From contig CM021317.1 of assembly GCA_010645155.1 (NCBI GenBank), forward strand, positions 7,573,417-7,637,416: 64,000 nt of DNA. Reading direction: 5' to 3'. Position numbers and translations under genes: made by a program. The DNA comes from Tigriopus japonicus (Eukaryota > Arthropoda > Copepoda > Harpacticoida > Harpacticidae). Shown one piece after another: positions 57,011 through 64,000 of this stretch; positions within the stretch are counted from its first letter, which is position 1; each line of letters begins with the position of its first letter. Under the pieces are notes generated by a model. It searched no databases and was not told the origin of the DNA. It saw nothing but the letters and a program-made list of their open reading frames with translations.

Positions 57011-59524
57011 TCATTCAAACCGGTGGATCCAATTCGCAACATCACTTCCTTCCACTTCCTCCTCTGGAATGGGTTTGAGATGGATCCTGTTTCGAATCAA
57101 GTCCCGATTATTTGATGTAATATGATACGATCGGCCATCTGATCTTGCTTTGATCACCACCCCTCGGTCTGACCACTTCTTGCTAACCGGGTTTTGAATC
57201 CTGACTTGTGTTTTTGGCTCTAAAGGTGGAAGCGGCTTGTGTGTTCGATTCGCATAAGCTTGGCTTGTCTCCATTCCTGATCGAACTTTCGCCAAATGAG
57301 TTGCCAATTCGTCCTTCGATACTGGACTGTAGGCCTCTTGAGTCGCAGGAACAGTTGTTCTTTGTCGACGATTAAACAATAATTGTGCCGGGCTAAGTCC
57401 ATGGGTTGATGGAGTATTCCGCCATTCCCGAAGACCAACGCGAAATTCGGCCCATGAAGTGCACTTCGACAAAAGCGCTTTCATAGACTTCACGGCTGAC
57501 TCTGCGTGTCCATTCGAACGGGGATTGTAGGGCGAGCTCAGCTCGTGAAAAATGTTGTGGGCTTTGCAGAATGTTGAAAATGGACCCCTGAATTGCGGTC
57601 CCCCATCAGTTCGGATTGTTTTAGGCGAGCCATAATCACAAAACCAGTCTTGAAGGATAGCAGTGATGGAGGTCGTATCCAGTCTGGTTAGTTTCGATAC
57701 TAATGGCCAATTTGAAAACCGATCCACCAACACGATATATTGATTCCCTCGGAGTTCGAAAAGGTCGACGGAAACATGTTCGAATGGGTGTTTGGCCACA
57801 GTAGAAATACACTCCTCATGTGCTTGCGACGGCCGTGCCTCCATGCATAAGGGACAAGAAGATATTATGCATGCAATGTCCTTGGATAAACCAGGCCAAA
57901 AGTAAAGTGCTTGTGCATTCAATCGAGTTTTTGAAATTCCTTGATGAGGGGAATGCAACAGTTTCAAGATATGATGTCTGGCCGAAAGTGGGACAATGAT
58001 GCGGTTGTGGAATACCAAAAGCCTGTGTACTTCGTCAAAGGATATATCACTCCACTGGGCACGATACTGTCTCCCGGGGTGATCTGAAGGAAGATTCCCC
58101 ACACATTGGTCGTTGAGCAAGGCTTTGATTATTCTTTGGTAATTCTCGTCTGCGTCTGCAGCTTGCGTTAAGAAATCCAAAGATTGGTCCAGTTGAGGTG
58201 CGGCAATCCTAATAGCAGAAACCAGGACATCTTCGACTTTTGGTTCTGCAGAGAATACAGGCGAACGGGACAAGGCGTCGGCTATTTGGTGAACCTTGCC
58301 GGGAGTCCACTCAACTTGGAATGTAAATTCAGCGAGGTTTGCCACGAGACGCTGAATTCTGGCGTTTGAAATAGCCGGAACATTATTGCCGTTGAATATG
58401 CTAACCAACGGTTTATGATCGGTAATCACTGTAAATGTAATTCCCTCCAAGAAGAGCCTGCATTTACGCATTGCCCAATGTATTGCTAGTGTTTCGAGCT
58501 CACATACCGCGTACTTTCGCTCGGTTTCCGAAATCAGACGAGACCCACACTGGATTAAAGCAGGTTGTCCTGTAGGCTTGTACTGAAGCAATACAAAACC
58601 CAACCCCTTTAGACGAGAAGCATCCGTTAGAAGAGTTGTTTTTAGAGCAGGGTCAAAGTGAGCGAGCAATGCACCGTTTGGATTGCATAAAATACCTTTG
58701 GCTCTTTCAAAGGAGTCCTCATGTTCTGGCATCCACAAGAACTCATTCTTCGAAGAAAAAAGCCCTCTGAGGGGTTCAATAGCATGAGCTAGGTCAGGTA
58801 AAAATTGGCCCAACTGGTTACTAAGTCCCAGAAAGGACCTCAGATCGGTTCTGCTGGCTGGTTGAGGGAATTTAGAAATGGCCTCAACCTTTGACGGGTC
58901 TGGTCGAACGCCATCCTGTCCAATCAGAAATCCAGCGAACTTGACCTCGTTGCCACACTGAAATTTCTCTGGGCATAACGTAATTCCATGCTCTCGACAT
59001 CTTTCGATGACCAATTGAGTGCGAAGTTGTAAAGTTGGAAAGTCGGGTGCATGAATCAGGACATCGTCTACGATTTTACGTACGCCCACAAGTCCATGGA
59101 GCGCTTGATCTCCTCGCCGGCAATACTCATCACCAGACGCGTTGAGTCCCATTGGGGCACGTTTGTATCGAAATCGTCCGAATTGCGTGATGAATGTAGT
59201 CAACGGCCTGGACTCCTCGTGAAGTGGGATTTGCCAATATCCCTTTACTGCGTCCAATGCGACAAACCATTTTGATCCGGGTGGAATAGTGGAAGCAATG
59301 TCAGACGCCGATGGAAATGGATGCACTGGGCGTATGACATACTTGTTCAGAGCGGAAAAATCAGTGACCAAGCGAACATCTCCGTTTGATTTGGGAACAA
59401 AAAGGGACGGGCTTATCCACTCCGACGGTTCAAGAGCCGGTTCTATTATTTCGGTCTCAATCATTCGTTCCACCAGCATCTTCGATTTTTCTCTATATGC
59501 TAGGGGAATACTGCGACATTGGTT
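57011..59524 (-). CDS. pol: Retrotransposon pol: RT, RNase H, integrase
   Basis: From the in-frame ATG at 59479 the 822-residue frame carries, in order: RT with palm Asp76 (WFVALDA) and the active-site box IVDD (136-139, usually YVDD); RNase H with TDAS (about 286), an ELETLAI helix and TDHKPL; the integrase zinc site (HH...CPLC, about 502-545); and the catalytic triad Asp572, Asp625, Glu660, with the D(35)E spacing kept. A Trp/Lys-rich chromatin-side tail follows. The frame is open upstream to 59524, overlapping the protease frame. It ends early at TGA 57011. A further stretch in the next frame (to TAA at 56895-56893) has the Arg/Ser-rich character of a normal pol end, so the last part appears shifted out of frame. 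Confidence 0.92.
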   Translation of the reverse strand, partial: NQCRSIPLAYREKSKMLVERMIETEIIEPALEPSEWISPSLFVPKSNGDVRLVTDFSALNKYVIRPVHPFPSASDIASTIPPGSKWFVALDAVKGYWQIPLHEESRPLTTFITQFGRFRYKRAPMGLNASGDEYCRRGDQALHGLVGVRKIVDDVLIHAPDFPTLQLRTQLVIERCREHGITLCPEKFQCGNEVKFAGFLIGQDGVRPDPSKVEAISKFPQPASRTDLRSFLGLSNQLGQFLPDLAHAIEPLRGLFSSKNEFLWMPEHEDSFERAKGILCNPNGALLAHFDPALKTTLLTDASRLKGLGFVLLQYKPTGQPALIQCGSRLISETERKYAVCELETLAIHWAMRKCRLFLEGITFTVITDHKPLVSIFNGNNVPAISNARIQRLVANLAEFTFQVEWTPGKVHQIADALSRSPVFSAEPKVEDVLVSAIRIAAPQLDQSLDFLTQAADADENYQRIIKALLNDQCVGNLPSDHPGRQYRAQWSDISFDEVHRLLVFHNRIIVPLSARHHILKLLHSPHQGISKTRLNAQALYFWPGLSKDIACIISSCPLCMEARPSQAHEECISTVAKHPFEHVSVDLFELRGNQYIVLVDRFSNWPLVSKLTRLDTTSITAILQDWFCDYGSPKTIRTDGGPQFRGPFSTFCKAHNIFHELSSPYNPRSNGHAESAVKSMKALLSKCTSWAEFRVGLREWRNTPSTHGLSPAQLLFNRRQRTTVPATQEAYSPVSKDELATHLAKVRSGMETSQAYANRTHKPLPPLEPKTQVRIQNPVSKKWSDRGVVIKARSDGRSYHITSNNRDLIRNRIHLKPIPEEEVEGSDVANWIHRFE

Positions 59525-60797
59525 TCAGTCTTGTCCCATCGGAAAAGACGTCCCTAAACTTCTGAATCATGCAGGTTCTAAAGTCTTGAAGACTGGTGCA
59601 ATTCTGAATGGAATTAAGCAAAATGGAGTCCGCAGGCAATTTTGGAAATGTGGGGGGGATCATCCCCCATTTTATCATGTGATGCCATGCTATGAACATG
59701 TGTCCGGTAATATCTGGGGAAACGAACGCCGTGATTCGAGTCTCATATTTGTCCAAGTGAACTCCAGTGAAGGTAGCAGATCCTGAACATCTCAGCCTTG
59801 AATTGTTCGCAGCTACGATGGGTTTCCTTTGCAAGGGGTTGATTTCAACACAATGCCTGACTGCCCAGCTCTCTGGTATCAGTGTTTCTGTTGCTCCAGT
59901 ATCGGGTATTGCCTCACAAGTGAACGAGCTGCCATCGTCTAGACAAACCTTAATACGAACGGTGGGTGTTGCATTTTTAGTAGAGCAAATCATATCGACA
60001 AAAACAGTCCTGTTTGCTATTTCCTCGCTTTCGTACTCTCCCACAACCACTTGGTTTGCGGATTGGCGTTGCGTGGACCAAGTTTTAAGGCCGGTGTTGT
60101 TCTGTTGGGAGTTATCGAAACGTGAGTTGTGATGTTGAGGATTGAACGCTGGACGAATTTTGCCCATCGTACATACACGGGAAAAGTGGCCTTCCTTGTT
60201 GCATCGAAAGCAGACAACCTCTCGTGCTGGGCATGAAGACCTGGAGTGAGCGGAACGGGGCCTACCACATCCAAAACATCTATCCCTCAGTTCGTCCAAA
60301 TTCCTTGAAGTTGATACAGGAGATGTTTGTGACATCGGTTGTCCATTTTGAGCTTGCCTTTTCTTGTAAACAGAAATGGCGGCGACTGAACTTGAAAGAG
60401 AATCGCTGACGGACTTTGCCGACTCCCATGCTTTAGCGATTTGCACGAGTTCATCCCTTGATGATTGCCCCTTTCGGAGGAACTCTTCCCTTAAATTAGC
60501 GTCGGATGTTCCTGTAATAAATCGCATGGTATAAAGGTCCTCTTCAGAAAATTGGCTCAAATCGGCCTCATTTCCTAACAATTGTAAACGGACCATCCAA
60601 TTGTCCAAAAGACAACAGCTAAAAAGTGATGGCATGATTGAGTCCAAACTTTTCTTTCCTATTTCTATACTAAGCAGGACAGGTTCAGGAGAAACCCTGT
60701 CCTGTTTTCTGTCTAAGCAATAAAATAATTTTTGTCTCTTCCCAACTTTTTTGCTTTGAGTTTGATGCCTTCTACTCCTTGTAGGGAATAGACACAA
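59493..60797 (-). CDS. gag: Retrotransposon gag C-terminus and protease
   Basis: The 434-residue frame begins in non-gag-like sequence. From about residue 56 it resembles the C-terminal gag helices (LLGNEADLSQFSEEDLYTMR). It then has two zinc knuckles, an irregular one at 174-189 (C-X2-C-X6-H-X4-C) and a standard one at 196-209 (C-X2-C-X4-H-X4-C). The aspartic protease motif DTGA lies at 299-302 with TLIPESWA. It ends at TAG 59493, just before the RT block that lies in the +1 frame. The capsid N-terminus is absent, so the true start cannot be given. Confidence 0.85.
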   Translation of the reverse strand: MCLFPTRSRRHQTQSKKVGKRQKLFYCLDRKQDRVSPEPVLLSIEIGKKSLDSIMPSLFSCCLLDNWMVRLQLLGNEADLSQFSEEDLYTMRFITGTSDANLREEFLRKGQSSRDELVQIAKAWESAKSVSDSLSSSVAAISVYKKRQAQNGQPMSQTSPVSTSRNLDELRDRCFGCGRPRSAHSRSSCPAREVVCFRCNKEGHFSRVCTMGKIRPAFNPQHHNSRFDNSQQNNTGLKTWSTQRQSANQVVVGEYESEEIANRTVFVDMICSTKNATPTVRIKVCLDDGSSFTCEAIPDTGATETLIPESWAVRHCVEINPLQRKPIVAANNSRLRCSGSATFTGVHLDKYETRITAFVSPDITGHMFIAWHHMIKWGMIPPTFPKLPADSILLNSIQNCTSLQDFRTCMIQKFRDVFSDGTRLKPMSQYSPSI

Positions 60798-60844
60798 GGG
60801 GGGTGAGACACTGAGGCTAGGAGGATGGTATTCAATGAGGTGGG

Positions 60845-61680
60845 ATTGAGTGAGTGCCCGTTAACATGTTCATATTAATTTTCTTGCATGATAGCCTGGA
60901 GTTAAGTAAGAAATGCAATGTAATTGGGGATAATGTTGTTGTACTTACACAACTTAAAAAAGTAAAAGTGCACAAGGATTCAAAAAGCAATCATTTGATG
61001 CTCAATTGATGTCTCTCAAAGAATAGAAATTGTGTTGTTTGATTGTGATATGTCAACTATATTCAGACTCCTGATCCACTAAATTGCTTGGTTTTATTGA
61101 TGGTCCATCTTTTGTTGTCATGGTTTTTATCATTGGCAGTGTTGAACAGAATTCTTCTCTTTGAAAATGATAAGCAGTCCTCTCTGTCTCTGTTTTCAAT
61201 CCCTAAATCACCTCAATCAGTTTTCAATCACCTAAAAATAAAATTTGTGAATTTGTGACCCAAATCCAGCCTAGGCATCATTACGTGAAATATCCATCGT
61301 TTTCAGGGACCTAAAATCGTCAAATGGATGCTTTAATGGGAAAAACTTGGATGCGCCAAAATGGGCTGGGCAACTAAGCACAGCCAACGGCCCTGTTTTG
61401 CCGCTAGCGGTAAGAATTAAAAACGCTCACTTCAAGCGACCTTTGTCATATCCCATTGTAGGGCATTTACCTGTACAAATCTCTTGGGCCAACCAATCCC
61501 TTCAACATCAATCATTAAGGCAAAAATAATCATTAGACATTCGCTTTGGCAAATCATGACAAGTCATGTCGGCAGCACTGCTTTGATTTGCAAATGATAC
61601 AAATTGACTCCAAACAAATATACAAACAAACCAACCAAGCAACGGGGAATTTGTTCGCATCAGTACTCATCAGTACTAGT
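60845..61680. other. No gene recognised
   Basis: Between the truncated retrotransposon and the 719-bp element. Shares cacagccaacggccctgttt with 28534-28553, pointing to a low-copy repeat. Confidence 0.4.
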
Positions 61681-61686
61681 ATATAG

Positions 61687-62405
61687 TAGTGATGGGAGGC
61701 AAACAAGAGCTTGGGCAAGCGGTCCGGTACAGTACCTTGGACTTGCCGAAACTTGGGTCTACTTGGGTGCCTGTACAAGTATTTTTCCCACCTTACAGGT
61801 TTGCCAAATTTGCTAGGAATGAAGACTAAACCTTCGGCATCAGAATTTCAATTAACCAGAAAGTTTCAGCTAAATAAGGCCCAGGCCCTTGTTAGGATGG
61901 ATTTTTAGATGAAAATACACAATTCAAAGCTTTTGCATCGAGAAATGCAAAAGCTTTTGAGAATATTTCAAAAAAAAAAGAAGATTTGGCATCTTATATT
62001 TTTTTCTAGCAACTCTGAGTGACCGATCTTGTTCCCAAGTGTGACTGTTAAATGTCATTCTTGATTGACCTGAAAAGTGTATTCATGTGTGGCTTAGAAC
62101 GGAAACTAAGGAAAAAACATGGTTTTGCAAATGCTATCCAAATCAAAATATTTTTTGTTTCACTTCCACTGTTTATTGCTGAATTATCAAGGTCAAAAGA
62201 TCATTGAAAATGCAACTTGGCATTCTTTTCTTCTAAGTCACACTGCAAGCATCTTAACTCTTCTAAGAGCAACTGCCGGCAACTGCATCTTCCAATGTTC
62301 CTTGAGCTTGCCAAGTGTATTGGGTGTATTGCCCAAGTAATGCTTGTCAACAACTTGTTCTTGGGTGTTTGTGATGACTCATTACTTGCCCAAGTCACAT
62401 CACTA
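61687..62405 (+). mobile_element. 719-bp non-autonomous hAT-like element, copy B
   Basis: Begins TAGTGATGGGAGGCAAACAA and ends ...cccaagtcacatcacta. Flanks gtatatag (61679-61686) / gtatatat (62406-62413) match at 7 of 8. It is the inverted near-copy of 23175-23893. The right end is 151 bp from the parvin ATG. Confidence 0.92.
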
Positions 62406-62556
62406 GTATATATGCGCATTTCCCACTCTTTCAGCGGTAAAGCTTTGGTCAACCTGAGAATCAGCCCCGTCAAAATTGGCTGTCCTTAATCTCCGCAGTG
62501 TTTATTTTGGGGTGTCAGTGTGAATCGTTCCGCCCATCGCCAACTTGACTTGAGCC

Positions 62557-62652
62557 ATGTCTTTGCCCCGCCCCAAATCGCGCAATAACAGCGCCGCCCC
62601 CTCCCCTTCTCTCTCCCGAAAAGCGGGCGCACGATCTCCGGCCACGCCCAAG
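62557..62652 (+). CDS. parvin: Parvin exon 1
   Basis: Start codon plus 31 codons of basic, Ser/Pro-rich N-terminus with SPS and RSPATP sites that suit proline-directed phosphorylation (inference). Too short to stand out as an open frame. Confidence 0.85.
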
Positions 62653-63779
62653 GTAATTGAATTGTCACCTCTCAACTCTCACTTCTTGAATGAATGGCTT
62701 TGAATGTTTGATTTGTCCATGTAGGATTACCCCGAGGAGACCTTTTGGACCAAAGTGGGTACTTTGGGCCGCAAGAAGAAGACTGATGAGGTCCAAGAGG
62801 TCGAGAATGAGGGCAAACACGCCATCGATTCGCCGGGCATGCCCAAATCGGCCGAAATGCCACCCGAGGTCAGTTGAGGGCCTTAATTGCAAGAAAAGCT
62901 GGAGAATCTTTGAACCAAGAGCAGATCATTAATTACAATGGAAGCTGTAATGAAATTCCTTTGAACCGAGATTTTCTTTCTAATAACGAAATTTTTCATT
63001 GTTATTAAATTGCGTTCAGGGGGGTTCAAACTTTCCGGGGATGGGTTTTTAGTTTATAAAAATTCATCAAAACTCTGTGAGGGTTTCTCTAAACATTGTA
63101 TTTGCTTAAAATAGCTTTGTTTTTAGTGATGGACAAAAAAGATTCTCAAGTCTTTAGAGAATATTTTAAATTGCGAAATAACATTATTTTTGGAAATTTT
63201 AGTACCAAAACCCTTACATGTTTCTCTTCAAAGTCCCTTCTTCTCAAAAGTAAATGCGTGAAAATGGGAAATATGTTGAAAATGCATAGATAGCCATAAA
63301 AGTGATATGTTTTCGTAACCAACTTTAATGCAGTTCACGCCATAAACTTTCGGTTTCCCAGTCGTTCCCAGAAAACCGGAATTATTTGGATTGCCACGGA
63401 TAATGGAATATAAAACAAAGGGGTCATTTTTCCCGTGTAATCTTAAGCGTAAGTGTGACACTCTACAAAGGTCAACGCTTCTATTGTGACACGCTCTAGT
63501 TACAAAACAAAATAATAATGGTGAAAGTTCTAAGAAACGAACCTTCTACCTTCATCTTCAACCTTCGAAAAGAAACCTCGTTTTTAGCCATCGTGTACAT
63601 TATTCTTGTAGGAATATCAATTGGAAGAGAATGAAGAGCGTTCCATGATTGAGCCCAAATCGTTCGAGAATGCCAAGTTTAAGGAGCTCATCAAGGTTCT
63701 CATCGATTGGGTCAACGACGAATTGCACCACTACCGAATCATTGTTCAAGACATCGAAGAGGATCTCTATGATGGACAG
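62557..63779 (+). CDS. parvin: Parvin, ILK-binding focal-adhesion adaptor (5' part, three exons)
   Basis: Parvins join integrin-linked kinase and PINCH in the IPP complex at integrin adhesions and bind actin and paxillin through two calponin-homology domains. Exons 62557-62652, 62725-62868 and 63612-63779 are all phase 0 (32, 48 and 56 codons) with donors gtaatt, gtcagt, gtaggt. The N-terminus is basic and Ser/Pro-rich (SLPRPKSRNNSAAPSPS). Next come FWTKVGTLGRKKKTDEVQE and LEENEERSMIEPKS, matching the conserved linker of vertebrate parvins. Then the start of CH1 (ELIKVLIDWVNDEL, RIIVQDIEEDLYDGQ). The remaining two-thirds lies beyond the right edge. The ATG has a good context (TGAGCCATGT) and is the first in this GC-richer exon. 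Identification is from remembered parvin sequences. Confidence 0.92.
62725..62868 (+). CDS. parvin: Parvin exon 2
   Basis: After tttgtccatgtag; DYPEETFWTKVGTLGRKKK is the diagnostic parvin segment; donor gtcagt. Confidence 0.9.
62869..63611 (+). other. Parvin intron 2
   Basis: Ordinary AT-rich intron sequence; no nested gene or full repeat recognised. Confidence 0.6.
63612..63779 (+). CDS. parvin: Parvin exon 3: start of CH1
   Basis: After attcttgtag. Opens EYQLEENEERSM and runs into the first calponin-homology domain, ending DLYDGQ before gtaggt. Confidence 0.92.
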
Positions 63780-64000
63780 GTAGGTCCTAGTGAGACCCAA
63801 ATACCCAAGGGACTCCTCATATCACGGATGTAGAGAAATGACACTGGAAATGAAGAGGTTTCTTGAGAAGAACCACTCAGGTTGAATGACATTCTCACTC
63901 ATTGGGCTTTTTTTCGGGCGCAATCTGAATGCATTCATCGAAAATGGGGAAAATGTGGGGGCGAGAGACACATTGAAAGAAAATGGAGAAAGCGACTTGG

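Larger units (their letters stand above)
56760..60840 (-). mobile_element. Ty3/Gypsy-type LTR retrotransposon, degraded
   Basis: Coding order on the minus strand is nucleocapsid, protease, RT, RNase H, integrase, the Ty3/Gypsy order. A polypurine tract (gggaggagaggaga, 56879-56866) is followed at once by TGTAG with a TATATATAA stretch, the likely start of the 3' LTR, of which about 100 bp remains. No 5' LTR is recognisable above 60800, and the N-terminal part of gag is missing. No envelope-like frame is present. Two frame breaks interrupt pol. Confidence 0.9.

Noticed and set aside
60798..61680. 5' LTR of the Gypsy element
   Set aside because: No sequence here repeats the TGTAGTAATAG start found at 56865, so a 5' LTR cannot be supported.

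Overview
The window is animal nuclear DNA, most likely from an arthropod and possibly a crustacean. Genes are split by introns with GT-AG borders, intergenic space is AT-rich, and transposon debris is dense. I rebuilt four host genes by reading through splice sites. (1) Minus strand, window start to 9516: gliotactin, a cholinesterase-like adhesion protein of tricellular septate junctions, in eleven exons with the last one running off the left edge. (2) Minus strand, 30316 to 21713: a class A neuropeptide GPCR of FMRFamide-receptor type, in four exons including a short TM7 exon far downstream. (3) Plus strand, 45116 to 47664: a three-exon gene for a 125-residue signal-peptide plus one-TM protein with an extremely Cys-rich tail, which I do not recognise. 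(4) Plus strand, from 62557: the 5' part of parvin (integrin/ILK adaptor), three exons, leaving by the right edge.

The rest is mostly mobile DNA. A Ty3/Gypsy-type retrotransposon (about 56.8-60.8 kb, minus) keeps recognisable nucleocapsid knuckles, protease, RT, RNase H and integrase, but its reading frame is broken twice. A decayed CR1/Jockey-like LINE lies at 37.5-39.2 kb and ends in a short 3' tandem repeat. At least six orphan 3' ends of a second LINE family are scattered across both strands. There are two mariner/Tc1-type transposase remnants and one tRNA-derived SINE-like element.

The most distinctive content is a set of short non-autonomous DNA transposons with hAT-style ends (TAGTGATG, TAGGGACGG, CAGGGTGGG, CAGGGGTCGGC) and 8-bp target duplications visible by eye. 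They include a 719-bp pair in opposite orientations, a three-level nested insertion at 19.0-20.8 kb, and several palindromic foldback MITE families. Some sit within introns of the host genes, and one ends 151 bp upstream of the parvin start codon.

Nothing suggests a bacterial operon, phage or CRISPR system. The host genes are unrelated neighbours; gliotactin, the GPCR and parvin share only the broad theme of cell surface and junction biology. Splice junctions were read by eye from GT-AG signals, phase and family similarity. No alignment or database search was run.
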